Part shown: piece by piece, positions 38,870 through 46,940 of the stretch
Layout: each line of letters starts with the position of its first letter
How positions within the stretch are numbered: position 1 is the first letter of the stretch
Assembly: GCF_017813365.1 (NCBI RefSeq)
Contig: NZ_JAGIZA010000003.1
Location: 1-64,000, forward strand
Source: Roseomonas indoligenes
Lineage (GTDB): Bacteria > Pseudomonadota > Alphaproteobacteria > Acetobacterales > Acetobacteraceae
Direction of reading: 5' to 3'
Length of the DNA stretch: 64,000 bases
Notes under the pieces: model-generated
Seen by the model: the letters and a program-made list of their open reading frames with translations, nothing else
The model's database searches: none
What the model was told of the DNA's origin: nothing
Made by a program: the position numbers and the translations under genes

Positions 38870-41131
38870 CTACACTGCAATCAGGGGTCTGATATTGTCG
38901 GTGCTGTCGCTCTTCATGCTGTCCGGGGATGTGTATGGAGCCCCGTTGTTGAGCAGCTTCGCGATGGACGCCGTGGAATTGGTGTCGCGGAGCATCATGC
39001 GAATGAGCGAAAGAGACCGGATGGCCAGCATGGAATAGTCACCGGTATTGTCCCAATCAGACCCGTGGTCGGCGATAGCTCTCGCCCCGAGAGCGGCCCA
39101 AGTCTTAAAGGCCACGGGCTCCTCTATGATGGTGTTAATGTTGCCCATGTAGAGGTCGTACTGAGAACCCTTCTTGTAGAGGAACACGTTGTCGGCTTGC
39201 AGGAAGCGGCCGACCTGCCAGTTCTTCATGAAGGTGTCGACATAGGTGCGTGCTTCGGTGCAGCCCTGCATCCAGGCGCACCAAGTGCCAGCCATCCAGT
39301 GGTCCTGCATCCAGGGCTTCAGGACGAGGCGGTCATAAGGATTGCTGTAGGCCAGCCATCCATAGTGCTCCCCCTGGGCATCCTTCCAAGCATCCTGCAC
39401 GCTGGCCAAATAGTCGTAGTTGAACTTGATGACCTGCGGCAGCAGAGCTTTGAAGGGGCTCGCGTCGTGGCAGATGAGCGCGCCCATGCTGATGTCGCGC
39501 ATTCCCCAGCCGGCCTGTCTTGGCTGGTTCTCCTGGCAGGTCACCCAATCCTTGGTGACGCCAGCCACTGTTTTTTTGCGACCAGGGCCGTAGGTGTTGC
39601 CGAGCGTGAAAGTCGCCTGCCGCTCCATCATGTCCCAATACATGTGCTCGCCCGTGATCAGGTAAGCCGCGTAGGCGATGAGGGGCTGGTGCGCGCCATC
39701 CCAGTCACGATCCATACCGGGGTCATTCCACTGGATGTTCGTGATGACCGCGCCTTGGCGCATGTCGAACCACGTCTCGGGATATCCAATGGTCGGGAAG
39801 ATATTGAGAGGGACGCCCTTCACGCTGTCCCAGTAGTTGATAGGGATTTCGAGGCCAGCCTCAGCCTGCGCCAGGACGATCGGCCTCAGCCTCGCATCCA
39901 TGGTGCAGAAATAGGCGGCGTGCCAGCCGGGCAGCATCCCGATGTCCGAGCGCCCGCCAGTGCCGCCCATGCCTGGAGACTGATAACCATTCGTGCTGCC
40001 AGGAAGACGGAAGCCTGCGGCGTCGGCCACATTGCTCTTCATGGTGACGATGGATGTCTCGCTCAGCCCGGTGGAGAGATCGTAGGGCGGAAGCGAGCCG
40101 GCATGGATAAGGTAAGGGGTGTCAAACTGGACGTTGTGCTCCACGGGGGATGCGACCCCATTCAGCGCAGCGGACAAGTCAGTCCTGATCCACTTGGACT
40201 GGAAGCCCTGGGTCTGCCAGATGCGGAGGCTGTTGGTGGAGAACACGGTCGTGCCGCCCTGCTGGGCGGTCATGGAGATGTTCCACGAGGAGTAGTTCCC
40301 GGGGTTGGACCAGATGCAGTTATCCGCCGTGACCTGATATCGAACGGCGCAGGTCCCGTCCGAATAGACCCTGGCGTCCATAATCACGCGGAGAGCGTCG
40401 GACAGATAGCGCATGCAGCGCTTCTCAATGCAGCGGTCCCCGGCCAGCCAATTGCCCGAGACCGCGTAGCTCGCCAGCATGGTCGCCGGGTTCAGGTCAT
40501 ATGAGGTCCCGACCGCAGCGGGCACTCCGGTGTCGACCCACGCGCCGCCCTGGTTTGCGTCCTGGACGGTGTGCGGCACGCGGCTGACCACGGTTAGGCT
40601 TGCGGCTATGTTCGTGCTCGATGCCGGGGTGATCGCAAGCGTGGCCCCAGGCGCACTCGCGCCCTTGCGGATCATGGCCTGGATCGTCTGACCGGCGGAC
40701 AGTGCGGGGTGCTGCGTCGTGATGGCGGCATGCTTCACCGAGCCATCGGAGTGCGTGGAAAGCACATCCATCTGGGCGGGATGCGCTGCCCCGGACCAGT
40801 AGAGGTCCAGCCGATCGGAAGCGAGGACATGACCCTTGCGGAAGAAGTGCCCGAAGGTCGCCATGCGAGCGGAAAGGGCGGTGCCGGCCGGCGCCTGGAA
40901 GTTCACCCCGACGACGTCATTGGTGGCCGAGGCCTGCTGGACTGCGGGGGCGTAGACCACGTCGGAGGCGCCGCTCCCAATCGCGGGCTTCTGCCACTGC
41001 GTAAAATCGTAGAGGTCGCCGCCGGGCGTGACAGGGGTAACGACCACCCCTGCCGCGGCCGATCCCAGGACGGCGATCCGGGCCGCACCCGCGAGGAGCA
41101 CACGCCGGCCGCTGGTGCGAACGAAGGCCAT
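38870..41131 (-). CDS. Putative tailspike/depolymerase
   Basis: A 753-residue protein. The N-terminus has a hydrophobic, signal-like start (RRVLLAGAARIAVLGSAAAG), unusual for a tail protein. The next 150 residues contain the module ATFGHFFRKGHVLASDRLDL with HSDGSVKHAAI, shared in part with the gene at 1-295. The long C-terminal part is helix-rich with many Trp and repeated ITGEHMYWDMMERQATF-like segments, as in (alpha/alpha) toroid polysaccharide lyases. I infer a capsule or exopolysaccharide depolymerase; catalytic residues are not assigned. Confidence 0.55.
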   Translation of the reverse strand: MAFVRTSGRRVLLAGAARIAVLGSAAAGVVVTPVTPGGDLYDFTQWQKPAIGSGASDVVYAPAVQQASATNDVVGVNFQAPAGTALSARMATFGHFFRKGHVLASDRLDLYWSGAAHPAQMDVLSTHSDGSVKHAAITTQHPALSAGQTIQAMIRKGASAPGATLAITPASSTNIAASLTVVSRVPHTVQDANQGGAWVDTGVPAAVGTSYDLNPATMLASYAVSGNWLAGDRCIEKRCMRYLSDALRVIMDARVYSDGTCAVRYQVTADNCIWSNPGNYSSWNISMTAQQGGTTVFSTNSLRIWQTQGFQSKWIRTDLSAALNGVASPVEHNVQFDTPYLIHAGSLPPYDLSTGLSETSIVTMKSNVADAAGFRLPGSTNGYQSPGMGGTGGRSDIGMLPGWHAAYFCTMDARLRPIVLAQAEAGLEIPINYWDSVKGVPLNIFPTIGYPETWFDMRQGAVITNIQWNDPGMDRDWDGAHQPLIAYAAYLITGEHMYWDMMERQATFTLGNTYGPGRKKTVAGVTKDWVTCQENQPRQAGWGMRDISMGALICHDASPFKALLPQVIKFNYDYLASVQDAWKDAQGEHYGWLAYSNPYDRLVLKPWMQDHWMAGTWCAWMQGCTEARTYVDTFMKNWQVGRFLQADNVFLYKKGSQYDLYMGNINTIIEEPVAFKTWAALGARAIADHGSDWDNTGDYSMLAIRSLSLIRMMLRDTNSTASIAKLLNNGAPYTSPDSMKSDSTDNIRPLIAV

Positions 41132-41140
41132 GGTGCCCCC

Positions 41141-42241
41141 TTACGCCGTCTGCTCGACTTCGACGGAGACGCACCCGCCGGTCACAGTTCCCCCCGGCGA
41201 GGCGGTATGGGTGAAGGTGATGACGTCCCCCGCCGCGAAGGTATTGGCGGCCGTGGCTGCCACCAGCGTGCCGGCACCGCCCGCGCCGTAGGTCTGCGCG
41301 GCCAGCCCTGTCACCGCGGTGCCGTTGATGGCGACCGTGCCGGTGACCGTCGGGGTTGCCGTCCCTGCCGCCATGCCGCGCGCGCCCCGGACCACGCCGG
41401 CATAGGGGGCGATGGCCCGGTAGGCGTCGCCGCTCGCCGGGGCGCCGGAGAAGCCGAAGGCGGTCGCCTTCCGCAGCGTCAGGGCCTTCAGGTTGCCGGC
41501 CTGGTCGGTGCCGAGGGTCTGCCCCGCAGCAAGGTTCGTGCCCCCGCCGGAGACGATGAAGGTCGAGCCGCCGTCCGAGGTCTCCAGCGTGAGCCGGGTG
41601 ACCGCGTTGGCCGTCGGGTCGATCGCGATGGTGGAGGGGCTGATGCCGGTGCCCAGCGTCAGGGTGCGCCCGCCCGTGCTGTCCTGCTTGACCAGGATCT
41701 CGACGCGCTGTGCCTTCCCGGTGGGGACGCCTGTGGGCTTATTCAGCGTGCGGCTGCCGCCGAGGGTCCAGGTGAAGACCGATGCGGGGGAGGTGAGGAG
41801 GGCGGCGTTCGGGGTGACCGTGGCGGCATCAGTGATAGCCACGGCGTCGCCATAGGGGGTGGCGGACCCGCTACCAGAGGGCAGCCCGATCGTGCCGGAC
41901 GTGTCGTTGTAGGTCCCGCCGGCCCCGGCCACCATGGCGCCAACCACGTCTTGGGCAGCTTCCACAAAGTCGGAGATATCGGCGGAGGTGTGCGTGTGCG
42001 TGGCCGGGGCGAAGGCGCCCGTCGCCTGGGTGCTGGCCGTGCCGAGGCCCAGGGCGGTCCGACCTGCCGCCTGTGTTGCCGCCGACAGAAGGGCGCGGCC
42101 GGGCACGGTAACACCAAGCGCGGTGTCCAGCGACGCCATGCGGCTGGCCCATGAACTGCCGGTCTGCTCGGTAACCTCAATGAGGCCCGTTCCATCCGTC
42201 TTGGTGGCGGCGGGGAGGTTGCGGATCAGACTGTCGGACAT
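41141..42241 (-). CDS. Tail fibre protein
   Basis: A 366-residue protein (ATG 42241, MSDSLIRNLPAATKTDGTGL). The start is a typical phage fibre attachment sequence. It continues with ATHTHTSADISDFVEAAQDV, a fibre-shaft block, and repetitive Gly/Thr/Ala beta strands. Probably a long trimeric fibre; no enzymatic motif seen. Confidence 0.7.
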   Translation of the reverse strand: MSDSLIRNLPAATKTDGTGLIEVTEQTGSSWASRMASLDTALGVTVPGRALLSAATQAAGRTALGLGTASTQATGAFAPATHTHTSADISDFVEAAQDVVGAMVAGAGGTYNDTSGTIGLPSGSGSATPYGDAVAITDAATVTPNAALLTSPASVFTWTLGGSRTLNKPTGVPTGKAQRVEILVKQDSTGGRTLTLGTGISPSTIAIDPTANAVTRLTLETSDGGSTFIVSGGGTNLAAGQTLGTDQAGNLKALTLRKATAFGFSGAPASGDAYRAIAPYAGVVRGARGMAAGTATPTVTGTVAINGTAVTGLAAQTYGAGGAGTLVAATAANTFAAGDVITFTHTASPGGTVTGGCVSVEVEQTA

Positions 42242-42242
42242 C

Positions 42243-42440
42243 TCAGGTGCTCTCCAGGATGCGGCGAGCGCCGCTTTCGGTCGTGCGGATGGTCTTCCCG
42301 TCCTCAAGGAGGCGGGCGCGGGCGCTCGGGACGGGCGGGGGCTGGTCCAGCGGCGCCAGCACGGCGAGCCCGTTCACGACGACGATCTTCAGGCCGTTGG
42401 CCACGAGCCATTGCGGCGTCGGTGAGGTGCGCTTCGCCAT
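42243..42440 (-). CDS. Small tail-region protein, 65 aa
   Basis: ATG 42440 (MAKRTSPTPQWLVANGLKIV). Short hydrophobic strand then ARLLEDGKTIRTTESGARRI, a small repeat of the form RLLE/RILE that also ends the next protein. Likely a fibre accessory. Confidence 0.45.
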   Translation of the reverse strand: MAKRTSPTPQWLVANGLKIVVVNGLAVLAPLDQPPPVPSARARLLEDGKTIRTTESGARRILEST

Positions 42441-42441
42441 C

Positions 42442-42855
42442 TCAGGTGGCCTCAAGCAGCCGCCGGCCGCCGCCCTCCAGGAGGCGGTAGCCACCGCCCT
42501 CCAGGAGGCGAAGGTTGCCGGAGGGCGTCGTGCCGCCACCGTTGCCGCCACCACCCCCAGCACCCAGCGTCACCCAAGTCGTCCCGGTGTCGAACTCCGG
42601 GAGCCCGAGGTCCGTGTTGCCGTAGAGCCGGCCGAAAATCCCTGGCGCCGGGCGCTGTGCCGTCGTGCCGGGCGGGATCTGGATGAAGGCGAAGGGAACG
42701 GGTGGAGGCGTGTCGTCGGATAGAACCGTTACATCCCCGTCAAGGGCGCGACGGATCCAATATTGGTTGCCCTCCACGAGACGCCCTTCGGGGGGCAGAA
42801 AGCCGCCCTGAACGGGATCGGGCACTTTAAGACCCGCCTTTGGCACGACGAACAT
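42442..42855 (-). CDS. Tail protein with N-terminal DUF2635-like segment and RLLEGGG repeats
   Basis: ATG 42855 follows AAAGGTGGTGCCG. Residues 1-45 (MFVVPKAGLKVPDPVQGG; YWIRRALDGDV) match DUF2635, a small Mu-type tail protein also present at 56537-56710. The C-terminus is Gly-rich and ends with three tandem copies of (R/Y)LLEGGG(Y/R). A fusion of a DUF2635 head with a repetitive fibre-like tail. Confidence 0.55.
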   Translation of the reverse strand: MFVVPKAGLKVPDPVQGGFLPPEGRLVEGNQYWIRRALDGDVTVLSDDTPPPVPFAFIQIPPGTTAQRPAPGIFGRLYGNTDLGLPEFDTGTTWVTLGAGGGGGNGGGTTPSGNLRLLEGGGYRLLEGGGRRLLEAT

Positions 42856-42930
42856 CGGCACCACCTTTCAAGCGGAAGGGCCGCGATGCCCGTGGGCGCG
42901 CGGGTTGGACGAGACTGATTGTCGAGGGGG

Positions 42931-43371
42931 CTAGAGGGCGGCGGCGGCCCTGAAGAGATCGTCCACCTGCTGATCGGTCAGCGGGATGCCAGCCGCGAGG
43001 CGCTCCACCAGCGCGCCGTTCCTCTCCACGATGGTGGCGTACTCCCACTCCAGCTGCGCGGCGCGGCCGGCCGCGGCGACTGCCGCATCCACCTCGTCGA
43101 GCAGGCCAGCCTGCAGGAGGGCGAGGCGAGCCTGCCGGGGCGTGATCGATGTTGGGACAGGGTCCTCCGGAGCCTCGACGGGAGCCGGCGCGGTGAAGGT
43201 GCTGCCGTCGTAGAGCCACCCCTCCCCAATGCTCTGCGAGCCGGGACCGGACAGTTCCACGAAGGCTGGGATCAGGTCCGGGTGGTAGCGCTCCTCTAAG
43301 GGAGGGGTGTTGGCCGGGATCTTCACGATCTCGGCCACGATGCCATCCTGCACGCGAGCAAAGGTCTGCAT
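42931..43371 (-). CDS. Tail fibre assembly-like protein
   Basis: A 146-residue protein: MQTFARVQDGIVAEIVKIPA, HPDLIPAFVELSGPG and a helical C-terminus (LALLQAGLLDEVDAAVAAAG; ERNGALVERLAAGIPLTDQQ). This layout (small beta head, two long helices) resembles tail fibre assembly chaperones. It lies directly downstream of the glycine-rich fibre gene, sharing its boundary codon. Confidence 0.55.
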   Translation of the reverse strand: MQTFARVQDGIVAEIVKIPANTPPLEERYHPDLIPAFVELSGPGSQSIGEGWLYDGSTFTAPAPVEAPEDPVPTSITPRQARLALLQAGLLDEVDAAVAAAGRAAQLEWEYATIVERNGALVERLAAGIPLTDQQVDDLFRAAAAL

Positions 43372-44255
43372 CAGGCGTACTCCCGAACGATGATGATGCC
43401 TGAAGCGCCGCTCGCTCCTGGGCTGGAGGGCTGCGTGTCCCCGTACGAGCCGCCACCACCGGCGCCGTATCCTTTCCCGGCCTCCTGGACGAAGACTGTG
43501 CCGCCGCCAGTGGGGCTCGTTCGGCCAACACCGCCAGATCCATACGGGGTGGATCCGCCCGTTCCGCCGCGGATGCCGTCGCCCGAGGAAATGATCGAGC
43601 CTCCTCCGGCCTGGCCGCGGAATGAGATATCCGCGCCGGAGGCGTCGGCGGGCGAAGGCGTATCCCCGGCCAGGGCAACACCCGAACTTTTTGCCGAGCC
43701 GATGCTGGCCCCCGTGCCGCCAGGCATGGACAGGTACGGACCGAACGAGGTTGTGCCTCCGGAGCCGCCCTGGGCCCCTGCCACGCCCACACCGCCAAGG
43801 CCGACCGTCACTACGACCGGCCCCGTGATCCCGGTGATAGTGCGCCGCCCCCAGGTTCCGGCGGCGCCGCCGGGTGACGCCTGATAGGAACCGACAGCCT
43901 GGTTGACACCGCCACCACCCGCGCCGCCACCGCCAACACCCTCAACCTCCCAGCGCCGTGCGCCAGTCGTTGGCGTGAAGGTGGCGGAGGCCTTGAAGAT
44001 CTGCACGTTGATGAGGCGGCCGAGCAAGGCCTGCTTCAGCTGCGCGCGGTTCGTGCCGGTGGCGTCCAGCGCGATGCCGACGTCCTCGATGACGCCGGCG
44101 ATCTCCTCTTGAATGATGTTGTACTGGTCGGCGTCGAAGATGCTGGCCTCCTGGCCAGCCCCGGGGTTGCCGTTGGTGCCATATCCCGGCGATCCGACAG
44201 CCGCTGCCGGCGCTGGCAGGCTGTTGACCTGCGTCCCGTTCGCGAGGCGCCTCAT
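43371..44255 (-). CDS. Glycine-rich tail fibre
   Basis: A 294-residue protein. The head ends IFDADQYNIIQEEIAGVIED, a baseplate-attachment helix, and the body from about residue 100 is Gly-rich with repeated GGxG turns (VEGVGGGGAGGGGVNQAVG) typical of polyglycine-helix receptor-binding domains, ending SGIIIVREYA, the usual end of this group. Likely receptor-binding fibre of the contractile tail. Confidence 0.75.
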   Translation of the reverse strand: MRRLANGTQVNSLPAPAAAVGSPGYGTNGNPGAGQEASIFDADQYNIIQEEIAGVIEDVGIALDATGTNRAQLKQALLGRLINVQIFKASATFTPTTGARRWEVEGVGGGGAGGGGVNQAVGSYQASPGGAAGTWGRRTITGITGPVVVTVGLGGVGVAGAQGGSGGTTSFGPYLSMPGGTGASIGSAKSSGVALAGDTPSPADASGADISFRGQAGGGSIISSGDGIRGGTGGSTPYGSGGVGRTSPTGGGTVFVQEAGKGYGAGGGGSYGDTQPSSPGASGASGIIIVREYA

Positions 44256-44264
44256 GCGCGTCTC

Positions 44265-44864
44265 CTAGCTGTACTGGAAGAGGAGGATGGTGTGGGCCGG
44301 CGCACGGGCACGGAGCTCGCACTCCAGAACCTCGTTGCCCCAGCTGCGGAACCGCTCGCCGAGGCCGCTCATGCCCATGCGGAAGCTGGTAATCGTGGTG
44401 GTGGGAGCCCGGATCGCCCAGACATGGGCCCAGCGGGCGTCGAACATCCGATCGCCCAGGCGCATGTGGCCCAGGCGGGCCGGGCCGTAGTTCTTCACGG
44501 TCACGGCGTAGCCGAGCGCTGCGGCAACCTGGACGAAGTAGGGCGCGCTCTGGCCACCCGTGGCGGTTACCCGGGCCACCACCTGCGCGCGCCGCTGCTG
44601 GATCGACGGCGCCGGCCCCGCACACGGGTCAGGCAGCCGGAGGGAGCGTTCCCAGTCGGGGAGCAGCTCGTAGGTGGTGGACGGGAAGGCGTCCACGATC
44701 AGCTGCCCCGCCCGCTGGCGCAGTCGCGTAGCGGTCGTGGCGATACCGCTGCAAACTCGGCTGATGGCGCTGTCGTTATCGCGGGGCCAGACGGCGCCAC
44801 GAGGCAGCAACGCCTTCATCGCGGCGAGGTGATCTTCTGCGTTCCGGTCAATGGGCTGGGGCAT
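44265..44864 (-). CDS. Baseplate protein, Mu gp48/YmfQ family (DUF2313)
   Basis: A 199-residue protein: ALLPRGAVWPRDNDSAISRV, YELLPDWERSLRLPDPCAG and QQRRAQVVARVTATGGQSAP are characteristic blocks. It forms a baseplate wedge component linking gp47 to the fibres. Follows the baseplate J gene by 4 bases, in Mu order. Confidence 0.8.
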   Translation of the reverse strand: MPQPIDRNAEDHLAAMKALLPRGAVWPRDNDSAISRVCSGIATTATRLRQRAGQLIVDAFPSTTYELLPDWERSLRLPDPCAGPAPSIQQRRAQVVARVTATGGQSAPYFVQVAAALGYAVTVKNYGPARLGHMRLGDRMFDARWAHVWAIRAPTTTITSFRMGMSGLGERFRSWGNEVLECELRARAPAHTILLFQYS

Positions 44865-44868
44865 GACG

Positions 44869-45978
44869 TCAGGCCCAGGTGATCGTGCCGAGCGTCGGCA
44901 GGCGCCCAGCTGAGGCCGTCACCGAGGCCGAGGGGGACGTCAGGGTGAAGTGCTCGACGCCCGGCACGCCGTCGATCGCGGCGACTAGGTCCGACTGGTA
45001 GATGGTGCCGCCCGGCTCTCCTTGGCGGCGCAGCATGCCGCGCACCGCGGAGGCAATGGCGGCTCGGGTGGCCGTGGTGTCCTCGTCGAGGTCGGCAATC
45101 GTCAGGTTGATGGGCGACGCGACGGGGGCGACGACATAGACCAAAGCCGTGACCGGCTGGAGCGGGTAGAGATAGTCCGCAATCGTCAGCTGGTCGCCTG
45201 TGGCAGGCGCAGTCCGGGTCTCGGCGGCGGCGCCCCCGTCCGTCCCCTGTGGGAAGCCGCCATTGGCCGCCTGGGCCTCGTCCAGCATGGCATAGACAAC
45301 CACGGTGCCGGCCCCTGCCCCGTTCGGCGTTGCCCAGGCCCGCGTGACCCCCGGAACCTCCTTGGCCCAGCGCACGTAGTCGCCCTGCGCGCCACCCTGG
45401 GGCGGCTCGCGGTAGCGCTCCAGCATCCGGGCGCGGAAATCGTCGTCGCCCTCGGCGTCTGCCCCCCCTGTGGCGGGCCCGACCATGGCGCCGGTCGAGT
45501 TGACTCCCGTCGCGGCCGAGGCCACCCGCAATGCGGAGCCGTCCACCGCATTCCCGGTCGCGCCTTCCTCAGCCGCGACGATCGCCACCGTCACCGTCCC
45601 GTCCGAGCTGACCGTACCGAGCCCGGTGGTGAGGTACAGCAGTCCGTCCGATGAGCGGGCCACCTGCGCACCGTCAGGTAGGATGGACCCGGGCGTGCCG
45701 GTGAAGGTGGCTGAGCCGGCCGCAGCGGCCGCGCTCTTGCGGGTGACGCCGACCAGCGCCGCCCACGCCTCCAGAAACTCCCCCTCAGCCGTCCAGGGGA
45801 CCGCCATCCGGGCGATCCAGTCGAGGTAGCCGTAGAGCCCCTGCACCAGCCCGGCCGTAGCCTTGGCGAGAATGGCGAGCGGTGAGGACCGGAGCAGGAC
45901 GTAGGACCCGGTCGCCTCGGCCACATCGGCGCTCGCCTGCTGCGCCAGGGCGCGCAGGGTGGGCCGCGAGAAGGGCAT
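44869..45978 (-). CDS. Baseplate J-like protein (Mu gp47)
   Basis: A 369-residue protein (ATG 45978, MPFSRPTLRALAQQASADV). Blocks AEGEFLEAWAALVGVTRKSA, DGALYLTTG-type beta strands, GDDDFRARMLERYREPPQGG, DYVRWAKEVPGVTRAWA and VAAIDGVPGVEHFTL are typical of the baseplate J wedge. Overlap and order with gp46 and gp48 confirm it. Confidence 0.85.
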   Translation of the reverse strand: MPFSRPTLRALAQQASADVAEATGSYVLLRSSPLAILAKATAGLVQGLYGYLDWIARMAVPWTAEGEFLEAWAALVGVTRKSAAAAAGSATFTGTPGSILPDGAQVARSSDGLLYLTTGLGTVSSDGTVTVAIVAAEEGATGNAVDGSALRVASAATGVNSTGAMVGPATGGADAEGDDDFRARMLERYREPPQGGAQGDYVRWAKEVPGVTRAWATPNGAGAGTVVVYAMLDEAQAANGGFPQGTDGGAAAETRTAPATGDQLTIADYLYPLQPVTALVYVVAPVASPINLTIADLDEDTTATRAAIASAVRGMLRRQGEPGGTIYQSDLVAAIDGVPGVEHFTLTSPSASVTASAGRLPTLGTITWA

Positions 45979-45980
45979 CG

Positions 45981-46430
45981 CTACACTCCCTGCCAGGCCC
46001 AGGAGGCCGTGACTGTTTCCTGCGTGCCATTGACGCGGTGGATGGTGATGACGGCGGCGATCCGGGAGCGGGTCTGCCACTCGGCCACGACGTCGACCTT
46101 GGCGGCGAGCTCGTCCTCGATCATCCAGGCCAAGGCCTCGCGGATGTAATCGCGGGCCCGCTTCAGGGTCTCGGGCAGGTGCTTCGCCCGCCGGAGGAGC
46201 CAGAGGCGCGACCCGATCGGCTTGTTGTCCAGCCCCTCGCCCCACCAGCCGCGGCGGTCTGTCTCGCCCGGCTCTAGGACATCGTCCGGCCCGGCCCGCC
46301 GGTCGGTGAACAGGGACACGTAGACCGCGGTCACCATTGGAGGCGCGAGCAGAAGGTTGCCCATCCCGGTGATCTGCCAATCGCCGCGGCCGGTCTCGCT
46401 GTCGAAGGTGATGGCGACGTCGGCGCTCAT
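45981..46430 (-). CDS. Baseplate protein, Mu gp46 family
   Basis: A 149-residue protein: DVAITFDSETGRGDWQITG, SLFTDRRAGPDDVLEPGETD and RRGWWGEGLDNKPIGSRLWL are gp46 signatures. Baseplate wedge component equivalent to P2 gpW. Confidence 0.85.
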   Translation of the reverse strand: MSADVAITFDSETGRGDWQITGMGNLLLAPPMVTAVYVSLFTDRRAGPDDVLEPGETDRRGWWGEGLDNKPIGSRLWLLRRAKHLPETLKRARDYIREALAWMIEDELAAKVDVVAEWQTRSRIAAVITIHRVNGTQETVTASWAWQGV

Positions 46431-46936
46431 GGCGTGGGCGCGTCCGTCTGCGCGGCGGCGCGCTGCACCCCGCCATGAACATGGTTCTGCAGGCTGATGG
46501 TGCCAGCCTTCACGTCGCCGGCCGCCTCCATGCGCCCGGTCAGGGTCACCAGCGGCGCGTCGATCTCCAGCTTGGTGCCGGCCGTGATCTTCACCACGCG
46601 CCCGCGCTTAAGGTGCACGCTGTCGCCCTCATCGGAATGGATGGCGACCTCGCCCTCAGCCAAGTCGATCTGGTAACGCCGGTCATTCGTGGCGATGATG
46701 ATGCCCTTGCTCCGGTTCCCTTCGACGAAGACAAGCACCGCGTCGGCCCCAGGCAGAGGGCGGGATGCCACCCCGTAGAGACAGATGAGAGGCGTTCCGT
46801 CTCGCACCTCCACGGCACTGAACCGCACCTGAGCCTGCCGCACGCCCTGCCCATCTGTGCCCTTGGTGGCAGTGATGGTGCCGAAGCCCAGCGCCGAGGT
46901 GAGGCGACCCCAAGCGCGGTCGAGTAGGTCGGCCAT
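46427..46936 (-). CDS. Baseplate spike protein, Mu gp45 (gpV-like)
   Basis: A 169-residue protein with an OB-fold N-terminus (DRAWGRLTSALGFGTITATK) and a beta-helical spike ending LQNHVHGGVQRA. The His-x-His near the end probably binds the metal at the spike tip that pierces the outer membrane. Confidence 0.85.
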   Translation of the reverse strand: MADLLDRAWGRLTSALGFGTITATKGTDGQGVRQAQVRFSAVEVRDGTPLICLYGVASRPLPGADAVLVFVEGNRSKGIIIATNDRRYQIDLAEGEVAIHSDEGDSVHLKRGRVVKITAGTKLEIDAPLVTLTGRMEAAGDVKAGTISLQNHVHGGVQRAAAQTDAPTP

Positions 46937-46940
46937 GGCG

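Noticed and set aside
38750-40504. A 584-codon plus-strand frame opposite the tailspike gene
   Set aside because: Antisense to a better supported gene, His/Val/Gly-rich low-information translation, no ribosome-binding site.
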